NCBI GenBank assembly: GCA_002368645.1
Contig: DFEE01000033.1
Coordinates: 1-46,563 of the forward strand
Source of the DNA: Bacteroidales bacterium UBA3810
Lineage (GTDB): Bacteria > Bacteroidota > Bacteroidia > Bacteroidales > Paludibacteraceae
DNA length: 46,563 nucleotides
Reading direction: 5' to 3'
In this document: positions 35,893 to 43,675 of the stretch, one piece after another
Layout of the letters: every line of letters starts with the position of its first letter
Numbering within the stretch: position 1 is the first letter of the stretch
Notes under the pieces: model-generated
What the model was told of the DNA's origin: nothing
Databases searched by the model: none
The model's input: the letters and a program-made list of their open reading frames with translations, nothing else
Translations under genes and position numbers: made by a program

Positions 35893-35908
35893 TAAATTTG
35901 TACTTTTG
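35877..35908 (+). promoter_or_regulatory. Possible opposing promoter overlapping the operon promoter
   Basis: Plus strand: TTCG (one change from TTTG), 20 bases, TACTTTTG. Together with the minus-strand promoter it forms a dyad: CAAAAGTAC at 35861-35869 and GTACTTTTG at 35900-35908 around GCATATATGC. It would drive RNA antisense to the gene at 35943-36719. Confidence 0.4.
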
Positions 35909-35942
35909 CGTCTTTATAGCTCAAAAACCTGCATTATCGAGC

Positions 35943-36719
35943 TCAATCCTCGGCACAATGACAGGTGGATTTCTTGTACCAACCGAAACTGAACGAAACG
36001 CCTATCTGGAAAAATCCGTCCAACATTTTGTTGCCTTTCGAACTGCCGTAAGCGTATTGCATCCCGTTTGAGGCGGTGACAGGAACGGAAGGCCACCCGT
36101 CAAGGTTCATGCCCGGAGCTTCTGCTAATCCCTGGTGAACAGCAATGAAAGGAACAATCGTAAAGTTCTTCGTTACCCGTATATCTAAACCCAACTCAAT
36201 ACCCAAAGTCGGTAACGTGCTAATCGAACTGCTCTTGGTCTGTACACCCGTAGCGGACGAAAAATCGAAATTGATATTGCTCACCACGAGTTCCGCACCC
36301 GCATAAATATAGAACATTTTGCCCGCCGGATACCACTCAACACCGATTTGCGGCATGCCGTAAACGGAGGTAAACTTGCGGTAGGCTTTGCCCCCGGGGT
36401 AGGCATCGACAAAGACTTTGGAATTATCAGCCCTAAGGGAACCTATCTGCAGTCCCGCGCGCAGGCGCAGGTACTCATTAAAAGAATATCGGTAGATTAT
36501 TTGCCCGTTAAAACCGAAGTTCTCACCCGCAAAACCACGGGAAAGACTGAAATTCTGAGTCTCTACATCACCGTAATAATAACTGCCGGCACCGCCGATG
36601 ACGATGCTGTGGAGAGGACGAGGGTGTAATGAACCATAGAGACCATGAGGACGAGCCTGAACGCTAAGCGTGGCGAATAGCAACAATAATGTTAGTAGTC
36701 CTAAGCGTGTGTTTTTCAT
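35943..36719 (-). CDS. Outer-membrane beta-barrel protein
   Basis: A 258-aa protein with signal peptide MKNTRLGLLTLLLLFATLSV and a mature part built of barrel-like strands (FGFNGQIIYRYSFNEYLRLR, VNISFGWYKKST-like ending: FFQIGVSFSFGWYK). It resembles the small DUF6089/PorT-like outer-membrane barrels common in Bacteroidetes, but I cannot assign it to a named member. It ends CHCAED with two cysteines. It is a single-gene unit with its own promoter at 36751-36782. No clear terminator is seen; transcription may run into the housekeeping operon's promoter region. Confidence 0.75.
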   Translation of the reverse strand: MKNTRLGLLTLLLLFATLSVQARPHGLYGSLHPRPLHSIVIGGAGSYYYGDVETQNFSLSRGFAGENFGFNGQIIYRYSFNEYLRLRAGLQIGSLRADNSKVFVDAYPGGKAYRKFTSVYGMPQIGVEWYPAGKMFYIYAGAELVVSNINFDFSSATGVQTKSSSISTLPTLGIELGLDIRVTKNFTIVPFIAVHQGLAEAPGMNLDGWPSVPVTASNGMQYAYGSSKGNKMLDGFFQIGVSFSFGWYKKSTCHCAED

Positions 36720-36750
36720 CTTAAGATGTGTTTTTTATAAAAAAACCACG

Positions 36751-36782
36751 CAAAGTTACTGAAAAATTTTCAGTTCTCCAAA
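36751..36782 (-). promoter_or_regulatory. Bacteroidetes-type promoter
   Basis: Minus strand: TTTG, 20 bases, TAACTTTG, 32 bases before the ATG at 36719. Confidence 0.85.
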
Positions 36783-36870
36783 AAAAAATGCGTTTTTTTG
36801 CAAAAAAAACCAATCTGCAAAATATATATATATTCTATTATGGTAATAAATATACCTCAACTTAGACTAA

Positions 36871-36899
36871 AAGTAAAGGGAGTGTCTTTTAACACTCCC
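36871..36899 (-). terminator. Rho-independent terminator of the tRNA
   Basis: Minus strand: an 8-bp stem (36899-36892 with 36885-36878, GGGAGTGT/ACACTCCC) followed by TTTACTTTT. It lies 8 bases after the tRNA 3' end. Confidence 0.88.
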
Positions 36900-36906
36900 C
36901 CTTGCG

Positions 36907-36979
36907 TGGTACCTCTTGGAGTTGAACCAAGGACACATGGATTTTCAGTCCATTGCTCTACCACCTGAGCTAAGGTACC
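36907..36979 (-). tRNA. tRNA-Phe (GAA)
   Basis: A 73-nt tRNA. Acceptor GGTACCT pairs with AGGTACC, discriminator A. The D arm GCTC...GAGC, anticodon arm ATGGA-CTGAAAA-TCCAT with GAA at positions 34-36 (36944-36946), and T arm CTTGG-TTCAACT-CCAAG are all present. The CCA end is not encoded. It has its own promoter (37038-37069) and terminator. Confidence 0.97.
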
Positions 36980-37037
36980 TTTGCGGGAAACGCTTATTGC
37001 TAAGCCCCCTGGCTCTCGTCATTCGCGAAAGCGGGTG

Positions 37038-37069
37038 CAAAAGTACAACAAAAAAATGACATGACCAAA
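37038..37069 (-). promoter_or_regulatory. Bacteroidetes-type promoter of tRNA-Phe
   Basis: Minus strand: TTTG, 20 bases, TACTTTTG, about 55 bases before the mature tRNA 5' end. Confidence 0.82.
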
Positions 37070-37386
37070 TTTTTTTGTGTTTTTTTATCATTTTTTACGT
37101 TTTTTATACTTTTCAACCCAAAAATCCCTATGTCTTTGTTGACTGCGCCACGCGTCAGCGCGGCGTCCTCTCAATCTTCCTTACTCCTTACTCCTTGCTC
37201 CCTATAATCATCGAAAGTCAATCGAAAGTCAATCGAAAGTCAAACGTAAGTCATTCCTATTTCTGGTATAAGATCGAGCATGGATTTAGCTACCTTGACA
37301 AAGCCTCCCTACATCCCGATACTTTTTGCTCCTTTTACCCGATTTTAGCCCCCAATGCAGAAATATGGAAAATTTTTACAAAAAAA
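37070..37386. other. Gene-free stretch before the starch locus
   Basis: I see no gene here. The segment holds a T-rich run, a GC-rich inverted patch near 37144-37165 (GCGCCACGCG, AGCGCGGCG), a short CTTACTC-type repeat (about 37179-37203) and the 11-bp tandem repeat at 37210-37253. It resembles the non-coding filler at 351-450. Confidence 0.5.
37210..37253. repeat. 11-bp tandem repeat (atcgaaagtca, 4 copies)
   Basis: Three exact copies and one variant (aacgtaagtca). It shares the tcgaaagt core with the 7-bp repeat at 351-380. Confidence 0.9.
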
Positions 37387-37418
37387 TTTGCATATATCGT
37401 GGAAATTTTGTAACTTTG
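37387..37418 (+). promoter_or_regulatory. Bacteroidetes-type promoter of the starch locus
   Basis: TTTG at 37387, 20 bases, TAACTTTG ending at 37418; the leader to the ATG at 37462 is about 37 nt. It is the only clear promoter for the plus-strand genes to the window end. Confidence 0.87.
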
Positions 37419-37461
37419 CGGCGTCAAATGTGTGACAAAATAACTAAAAATTTATATATCA

Positions 37462-40400
37462 ATGAAAAAGACTTTATTTCTATTGTTGTTAGCTTTTAGT
37501 GTGTCTTATCTTGCGGCTGACGATTTCGGAATTTTAGTGAATGGAACGAAGTATTTTGCGGGAACGCAGAATACACAATACACCGGTCAAGGTGTGGAGT
37601 ACATGATTACGGGCGTGCCGATGGCATCCGGTGATTATTGCATTATTTATAATAATGGCGCCGGCGAAGGTTGGGTGGAGCCGTTGGATAATTATTCGAC
37701 ACCGAATTTGACGGCCGCTTCCGATAAATATAATGTGTCCGCTACGGGCTGTTATGATTTTTATCTGAAGATGTATGACTATAATAATAATGAGTTGTAT
37801 GTCGGTTATGCCGGCGCAAGCGGTTGCACGGATTACAGCATCACCATTCAAGGTGGCGGTGGCGGAGGCGGTGGTGACACCGGTTGCCAAGACGGCCCTT
37901 ACGGGATTGTGGTCAATGACACGGTTATCTATGCCGCTGACCCGACCGGTGAGCCGGATCCGGATGGTCGTGTGCAGTATATGGCATCGGCACAACTTGC
38001 TGTAGGTGACGTCGTTAAACTTATTAACCGTTCTTGCGATGCGCGGTGGATGGTGGATATTGACCCCTACGGCTCATATCAGAACTTCACCGGCGGTGCT
38101 TCAGCAGGTGCTATCACGTGTACCGTAGCGGGATGCTATGACCTATATATCAAATTGAGCAGCGATTTGGGTGATGTGCTCTATATCGGTGAGGGCGCAA
38201 ACTGCGGCGACCCCATTGAAGATGATCCGATTGACGAGCGCCCAAACTTCAACACCTCCGTTCCCGAGAGATGCCCGGATGTCATGCTCCAGGCGTTCTA
38301 CTATGACTCCTACGGCACTGATGCTCCGGGTAATGTGTCTATTGCAACGGGTAAGAAATTAGGTACCACCAAGTGGTCTGACCTCTTGGCTAAGAGTGAA
38401 GACATCGGTCTCTATTTTGATATGGTATGGCTTCCGCCTTCGGGCAAATCGGATGGCGGTACCGGTTATCACCAGACACAGTATAGTAACCAAAACTCCG
38501 CTTGGGGTAGTAAAGTCGAGTTGACCGAGTTTATCAACCGGATGCACAAGGCGGACACTAAAGTGATTGCAGATATCGTTATCAACCACGCAGGCTGTAA
38601 GTCCAGTTGGTGCGATTTCTATACCCAGTATTTCAGCCCCTATGGCACCTTTAAACCTCAGGCTTCATGGATATGCAGTACCGATGAGGTGAATTTCCAA
38701 ACCGAGGATATGAACTGTAACGGTGCCGCAACCGGAGTCGATGACGGTGGTTATAACATGCAGGATAACTACGCTTCTGCGCGTGACTGGGCACATAGCA
38801 ACGGCCAAGTGCAGGCGATGATGAAAGCTTATCTGCGTTACATGAAGAATGTCATCGGATATGACGGTTGGCGTTATGACTACGCGCAAGGTTTCAAAGG
38901 CCGCTATATTGATATGTACAATAGCGCCTCCAAGAACTACTTCTCCGTATGCGAGTTCTGGAATGGCGACTATAATAATGTGAAGTCCTATCTGGCAGAC
39001 TGCAACTGGAATACGACGGTCTTCGACTTTAGTAATAAGTATGCTGCTATTCAGGGTATTGCTGATGGCGACTACGGCAAGTGCGTTAACTCCGGCCTGT
39101 CCGGCAATGGTGATGGCCGTTATGCAGTGACCTTCGTTGATAGCCACGATACCTATTTTGGCTGCAAAGGCGGTCGTGATAACCAAGACGAGATAGCCGG
39201 CTGCGGTAACTCCATGAAGGATGAGAATAAGGACCGTGTATTGGCGGCTAATGCCTATATCTTGGCGCGTCCGGGTATCCCCTGCGTGTTCTGGCCGCAC
39301 TGGGTGAAATACCAAAATGAGATTAGCAAAATGGTGATGGCTCGCCAACTGACAGGCGTTCATTCCGAGTCTGTTATCTCCGAGGAGAGCGCAGGCAATG
39401 GTTTCTATAAAGCCACCATCACCGGTACCAAGGGCGCTATCCGTATCCTCTTGGGTCCCAATAGTGGTTATGGTAGCACACCTGACGGTTATGCCTTGGT
39501 TTATAGAGGTGGTAACTTCGCCATGTTCTACCGTACTAACGGTACCGGCGTTGAGGTTCCGCGTCTGACCATAACTCCGTCACAGAAGTTTAAGACTGCC
39601 TCCTTCTCCGTTGAGATGAAAGCTGCTGCACTGACCGGCACACCGACCATTTATTATACCACGGATGGTACGGAGCCTACCACAGCATCTACTGTTTATA
39701 GCGGTGCTATCACGATTACGGAAACGACTACCGTAAAGGCAATTGCCGTTCTGAACGGACAAACCTCGCCTGTTATGGAATCGACTTACACCTATAAGGC
39801 TCCTCAAACAACCCCGATTATTGTAGGCTTTTCTGCTGACGACAGTTGGGAAGGTGATGTTTACTTGTTTGCATGGGACGGCGGTAACTTAGGCGGATGG
39901 CCCGGCACCAAACTGGAAGTAGGTGTGGACGGTATGTATAGCTATCAGTTCCCCGCTACCGTAAGCGCTACCAAGTTCATCTTCAATAACGGCGGACTCG
40001 GGATGCAAACTGGCGACTTGGAGACCGATTGCGATGTATGTTATATATGGAAGAATGGTTGCGAAGAGGAAGATGAGGAGTGCGCTAATGCCAAGGTGAA
40101 GTTTGGTATTGTCGTAAGCCCCGGTACGTCCACCTTCCGCAATAATACTGCCGGTCTTGATGTTACCATCACGGCAATTGCGGCGCCCGAGGGAACGACA
40201 CCGACTATCTACTACACATTGGATGGTACGAACCCGACTACTGCTTCTACCAGTACAACTACCAACCCCTTGGTGCTCAATTTCAAACAAACAACAGAGC
40301 TACGTGTAATGGCGGTTGCCGGTGATAACCAAACAGAAGTGACCACCGCGGTTTATACCTATAAGGCACCGCAACAAACACCCTTTACCGTTAAATTCAA

Positions 40401-40800
40401 GAAACCTGCCTCTTGGACGAAGGTCAATGCTTGGGCATGGAATGCCTCCGATGCTTCCATTAACTACACCGGTGGCACATGGCCCGGACAAACGCTTGAA
40501 GACACCAATAGAGATGGGTGGTATGAGTTCACCTTCCCTGAAGTATTGCTCTCTGCTTGGATTATCTTCAATGACGGCACTTCGCAGACGCAAGATATTC
40601 TGGTGGACGAAGATGCCTGCTATGTATGGGATGCCGACAATAAGAAAGCAGTCCTTTCACCGAACTGCGACGGCTCTACAGATGTGGAAGTGATTACAGT
40701 TGATAAGGACATACTTGTCCGGAAATTCCTTCGTGACGGTCAGATGTTGATAATAGTGGGCGATAAGACCTTCAATGCTTGGGGACAACGTATCGAATAA
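37462..40800 (+). CDS. Secreted multimodular alpha-amylase (GH13)
   Basis: A 1112-aa secreted endo-acting alpha-glucan hydrolase. Signal peptide 1-19. Two related ~110-residue domains precede the catalytic part (FGILVNGTKYFAG and YGIVVNDTVIYAADPTG), each ending in LY(V/I)G; the same domain opens the protein at 42753. GH13 barrel from ~270: region I DIVINH (371-376), region II GWRYDYAQG with nucleophile Asp473, region III SVCEFW with acid/base Glu498, region IV FVDSHD with Asp563, so the triad is complete. Then, twice, a chitobiase-C-like domain (TIYYTTDGTEPTTAS) and a CBM26-like starch-binding domain (VYLFAWDGG and VNAWAWNAS). It ends with the cassette RKFLRDGQMLIIVGDKTFN. First gene of the starch locus. 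Confidence 0.93.
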   Translation: MKKTLFLLLLAFSVSYLAADDFGILVNGTKYFAGTQNTQYTGQGVEYMITGVPMASGDYCIIYNNGAGEGWVEPLDNYSTPNLTAASDKYNVSATGCYDFYLKMYDYNNNELYVGYAGASGCTDYSITIQGGGGGGGGDTGCQDGPYGIVVNDTVIYAADPTGEPDPDGRVQYMASAQLAVGDVVKLINRSCDARWMVDIDPYGSYQNFTGGASAGAITCTVAGCYDLYIKLSSDLGDVLYIGEGANCGDPIEDDPIDERPNFNTSVPERCPDVMLQAFYYDSYGTDAPGNVSIATGKKLGTTKWSDLLAKSEDIGLYFDMVWLPPSGKSDGGTGYHQTQYSNQNSAWGSKVELTEFINRMHKADTKVIADIVINHAGCKSSWCDFYTQYFSPYGTFKPQASWICSTDEVNFQTEDMNCNGAATGVDDGGYNMQDNYASARDWAHSNGQVQAMMKAYLRYMKNVIGYDGWRYDYAQGFKGRYIDMYNSASKNYFSVCEFWNGDYNNVKSYLADCNWNTTVFDFSNKYAAIQGIADGDYGKCVNSGLSGNGDGRYAVTFVDSHDTYFGCKGGRDNQDEIAGCGNSMKDENKDRVLAANAYILARPGIPCVFWPHWVKYQNEISKMVMARQLTGVHSESVISEESAGNGFYKATITGTKGAIRILLGPNSGYGSTPDGYALVYRGGNFAMFYRTNGTGVEVPRLTITPSQKFKTASFSVEMKAAALTGTPTIYYTTDGTEPTTASTVYSGAITITETTTVKAIAVLNGQTSPVMESTYTYKAPQTTPIIVGFSADDSWEGDVYLFAWDGGNLGGWPGTKLEVGVDGMYSYQFPATVSATKFIFNNGGLGMQTGDLETDCDVCYIWKNGCEEEDEECANAKVKFGIVVSPGTSTFRNNTAGLDVTITAIAAPEGTTPTIYYTLDGTNPTTASTSTTTNPLVLNFKQTTELRVMAVAGDNQTEVTTAVYTYKAPQQTPFTVKFKKPASWTKVNAWAWNASDASINYTGGTWPGQTLEDTNRDGWYEFTFPEVLLSAWIIFNDGTSQTQDILVDEDACYVWDADNKKAVLSPNCDGSTDVEVITVDKDILVRKFLRDGQMLIIVGDKTFNAWGQRIE

Positions 40801-40827
40801 CCCGATTATACATCAACACACGACACC

Positions 40828-40851
40828 ATGAAAAGAACTTTTAGTATGTAG
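40828..40851 (+). other. 7-codon upstream frame, possible relic of a lost gene
   Basis: ATG at 40828 reads MKRTFSM then stop. In another frame the following bases read IFFLISTLSWRAADAVVYCG, which looks like the rest of a signal peptide and mature start. This could be the frameshifted 5' end of a deleted secreted-protein gene, or a short upstream frame in the leader of the second amylase. Confidence 0.3.
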
Positions 40852-40863
40852 TATATTTTTCCT

Positions 40864-40895
40864 CATCAGCACCCTCTCTTGGAGGGCTGCTGATG
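40864..40895 (+). promoter_or_regulatory. Strong hairpin between the two amylase genes
   Basis: CATCAGCA-CCCTC, loop TCTTG, GAGGG, bulged C, TGCTGATG: 13 bp in all. No T run follows, so it is not a standard terminator. It could stabilise or process the mRNA, or modulate the downstream gene. Confidence 0.55.
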
Positions 40896-40941
40896 CGGTA
40901 GTTTATTGCGGTAATGTTACTATTAAGTTTAAATTAGGTAT

Positions 40942-42720
40942 ATGCGAAAAATTGTTTCATTATTAATGGTTTTGGCTTGTTTCACTTTGACGCTGTCAGC
41001 CAAAACTATTTACCTCAACACAGGTGGTCCCGATTTATGGGATCAAGCCGACGCCAAGTTCGCCGTATGGCATTGGCAAGGCGCCAATCAAGGCTCTTGG
41101 TCGGCATGGATGACCCATGTTAACGGGGACATCTATTCGACCACAATCAGCGATAATAGCGACAAAGTTATTTTTGTGCGCTTCGCCAATACCGCCTCTT
41201 CGCCGGATTGGAATGGAATTTGGAACCAAACGGACGACTTGACGCCCGGCACTAACGACTATTACACCATCACCGGATGGGATGGCAGTGACGGTTTCTG
41301 GGGGACATATGGCTCTTCCACCGGTGGCGGTGGTACGCAACCGGTAACCCCTTCTGATTACAGCACAGCAGTCCCTTCGCAGTCTGAGGACATCATGCTG
41401 CAAGGATTCTATTGGAGAAGCTATGAGTCCAACGCTGCTTATGGCAGTACAACTTGGAGTAATTTGTCGGGACAGGTAAATGAGATTGCACGCTCCTTTA
41501 CCATGATTTGGCTTCCTCCTTCGGCTGCCGCTACGACTTTCAATAATGCTATGGGATATATCCCCAATGATTATAGCTCACAAGCATCTGCGTGGGGCAA
41601 AACCAATGCCCTGAAATCGCTGATTAGCGCATTCCATAATAGCGGCGTCAGGGTCATTGCCGATATCGTCATCAATCATGGTGGCAATAGTACCAATGCC
41701 TGTGACTTCAAAACAATGAACTTCGGCACGTATGGTACCTTTAGCCCGCAACCTTCATGGACCACTTCCGATGATGAAGGACATTGTGGAGGCGGTGGCG
41801 CCGATGACGGTCAGAACGGTAATGATAAGAACTACGGTGCCGCTCGCGACTGGGATCATACCAATTCGCAGGTACAAAATATGTTCAAAGCCTATCTCAA
41901 ATGGATGAAATCCGAGATTGGCTATGACGGATGGCGCTATGACTATGCCGGAGGATTCCACTTGAAGCATATCAATGATTACAACAATGCCTCTAAACCC
42001 TATTTCTCCGTTGGGGAATATTGGTACGGCGACGCTAATACGCTCAAGTCCCGTGTGGATGATGCCTCTAAGAATACCCTGCTTTTCGATTTCGCCAATT
42101 ACTATACCGCCTTTAGAGACGGTGTTGGTGCCGGCAATTATAGTAAATTGCTTAATCCCGGTCTCCGTGGAAAAGGCTATAGCAAATATGCAGTGCTCTT
42201 TGTCGATAACCATGACACATTCAATCGCTATGCCTCTGATTATCAAGTGACTGATTTTCTTGGAAGGGGTGATGGCTCCTCTATCAATGATGCCTCTAAA
42301 ATCCTGCAAGCCAATGCCTATATGTTGGCTATGCCGGGTGTGCCGTGCGTATTCTATCCGCACTGGGTGCGTTATAAAGCAGAGATACAAAAGATGATTA
42401 CCGCCCGTCGCGCAGCAGGCGTGCATAGTGAGTCGCAGGTTAATGAAACGGCAGGAAACGGCTACTACGAAGCTACTGTAACCGGTAAACGCGGTAACCT
42501 CATTCTCTATCTCGGCTCATCCGCCACCAAGGCTGCACCTGCCGGATATACTAAAGCGTGCTCCGGCAACGGATATGCCCTCTATTACACCGGCGTATTG
42601 AGCGCTATTGAGGAAACAACCCTCAACCCGCATAGCGGCACTAAATATATCCGCAACGGACAACTCATTATTGAACGCGGCGGTAAAAACTATAATGTCT
42701 ATGGACAACAAATACAATAA
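40942..42720 (+). CDS. Secreted alpha-amylase (GH13)
   Basis: A 592-aa secreted alpha-amylase. Signal peptide MRKIVSLLMVLACFTLTLSA, then a ~110-residue N-terminal domain of a type found on Bacteroidetes amylases (AVWHWQGANQGSW, then VIFVRFANTA), probably starch-binding. GH13 barrel from ~150: region I DIVINH (241-246), region II GWRYDYAGG with nucleophile Asp334, region III SVGEYW with acid/base Glu359, region IV FVDNHD with Asp425. All catalytic residues are present. It ends in the cassette TKYIRNGQLIIERGGKNYN. It resembles the catalytic part of the preceding amylase but lacks the extra binding domains. Likely co-transcribed with its neighbours. Confidence 0.93.
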   Translation: MRKIVSLLMVLACFTLTLSAKTIYLNTGGPDLWDQADAKFAVWHWQGANQGSWSAWMTHVNGDIYSTTISDNSDKVIFVRFANTASSPDWNGIWNQTDDLTPGTNDYYTITGWDGSDGFWGTYGSSTGGGGTQPVTPSDYSTAVPSQSEDIMLQGFYWRSYESNAAYGSTTWSNLSGQVNEIARSFTMIWLPPSAAATTFNNAMGYIPNDYSSQASAWGKTNALKSLISAFHNSGVRVIADIVINHGGNSTNACDFKTMNFGTYGTFSPQPSWTTSDDEGHCGGGGADDGQNGNDKNYGAARDWDHTNSQVQNMFKAYLKWMKSEIGYDGWRYDYAGGFHLKHINDYNNASKPYFSVGEYWYGDANTLKSRVDDASKNTLLFDFANYYTAFRDGVGAGNYSKLLNPGLRGKGYSKYAVLFVDNHDTFNRYASDYQVTDFLGRGDGSSINDASKILQANAYMLAMPGVPCVFYPHWVRYKAEIQKMITARRAAGVHSESQVNETAGNGYYEATVTGKRGNLILYLGSSATKAAPAGYTKACSGNGYALYYTGVLSAIEETTLNPHSGTKYIRNGQLIIERGGKNYNVYGQQIQ

Positions 42721-42728
42721 TTAACTAA

Positions 42729-42748
42729 TAATTAACCAATAAATTTAA
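42729..42748 (+). promoter_or_regulatory. AT-rich leader motif, copy 2
   Basis: AATTAACCAATAAATTTAAG directly before the GCTTATG start of the next gene; related to 12531-12550 and 43651-43670. Confidence 0.4.
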
Positions 42749-42752
42749 GCTT

Positions 42753-43634
42753 ATGAAAAAGTTTTTCTTAGTCATGTTAGCAGCGATTGCTTCTTTGAGC
42801 ATTAGCGCTGAACCTTATGCAATGGTAGTAGGTTCCAACAAAATTATGTTGGAAGAGAATGGAACCAGTGAGTTTTGCAATGGTGATTGCCACGAATACA
42901 AAGCTCTTAATGTAGCTCTTAACCAAGGCGATTTAATCACCTTTTATGACGAAGGACAAGGAGCAGGATGGGCAATTACAGACATTGAGCAATATGGTGC
43001 TTTTCAAAATTTCTCCTCTGCTTCAGATGGTATCACTTGCATGGTAGCAGGTACCTATGATTTTTATTTTAAGCTTGAGTTCGGCAAAGACCGTGTCTAT
43101 ATCGGGGAAAGCGCTGGTCAAGGCGGAAACCCTGGCGGCGGTCAAGGTGGAGGTCAAACCGGTAAACTCTATTACTACCTGAAAGAGTCCGGCATGGGTT
43201 CTCCCTCAGCTGATGAACTCTTTGAGAATGGCGTTCTGGCTAACTATGACTTAATAGCTACGGACGCTTCCGGCAAGGCATATATCTTCCTGATTATTTC
43301 CAATACGGAAGGTAGCGCTATTGGCCAACAATACATGACCAAAGCCTATGTGGACGGCGGCACTTCTGCACAATTCTTCCCCGATGGCGTTAGCCAGTAC
43401 GAGAAATGGGGACTCCAACCCGGTACATATACGTTCTACCTCTATAAGGATGAGGGAGATAGTTACACCATGTCCACTGAACTGATTCCCGGACGTACCT
43501 TAGTTGACGCTGACCAAACAGCTCTCGACGAAGTTGCCGTGAAAGCCCCTGCTCAGAAAATCATCCGCAATGGCGAAATACTTATTCAAGTAGGTGACAA
43601 ATTCTTCAATGCCCTCGGTACTGAAGTAAAATAA
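42753..43634 (+). CDS. Small secreted protein of the starch locus
   Basis: A 293-aa secreted protein. Signal peptide MKKFFLVMLAAIASLSISA. Residues ~20-125 (YAMVVGSNKIMLEENG ... DRVYIGES) match the pair of domains at the N-terminus of the large amylase, so a glucan-binding role is likely. A glycine-rich linker (GGNPGGGQGGGQ) separates it from a second domain (~140-255, LYYYLKESGMGSPSADELFE) that I do not recognise. It ends in the cassette QKIIRNGEILIQVGDKFFN. It has no catalytic motif. Its place between amylases and a starch-binding protein suggests substrate capture. Confidence 0.82.
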   Translation: MKKFFLVMLAAIASLSISAEPYAMVVGSNKIMLEENGTSEFCNGDCHEYKALNVALNQGDLITFYDEGQGAGWAITDIEQYGAFQNFSSASDGITCMVAGTYDFYFKLEFGKDRVYIGESAGQGGNPGGGQGGGQTGKLYYYLKESGMGSPSADELFENGVLANYDLIATDASGKAYIFLIISNTEGSAIGQQYMTKAYVDGGTSAQFFPDGVSQYEKWGLQPGTYTFYLYKDEGDSYTMSTELIPGRTLVDADQTALDEVAVKAPAQKIIRNGEILIQVGDKFFNALGTEVK

Positions 43635-43650
43635 AACTAATTAACCTTAT

Positions 43651-43670
43651 ATTATTAACCAAATTTTAAA
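43651..43670 (+). promoter_or_regulatory. AT-rich leader motif, copy 3
   Basis: ATTATTAACCAAATTTTAAA, nearly identical to 12531-12550, 5 bases before the ATG at 43676. Confidence 0.45.
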
Positions 43671-43675
43671 AACAC

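Noticed and set aside
36980..37037. Second tRNA or 5S-like gene beside tRNA-Phe
   Set aside because: No cloverleaf can be formed; this is the 5' leader between promoter and tRNA.
37210..37253. Possible CRISPR array
   Set aside because: Repeats of 11 bp with no spacers between them; no cas genes in the window.
40872..40895. Rho-independent terminator between the amylases
   Set aside because: The hairpin is strong but is not followed by a T run on either strand in the right place.
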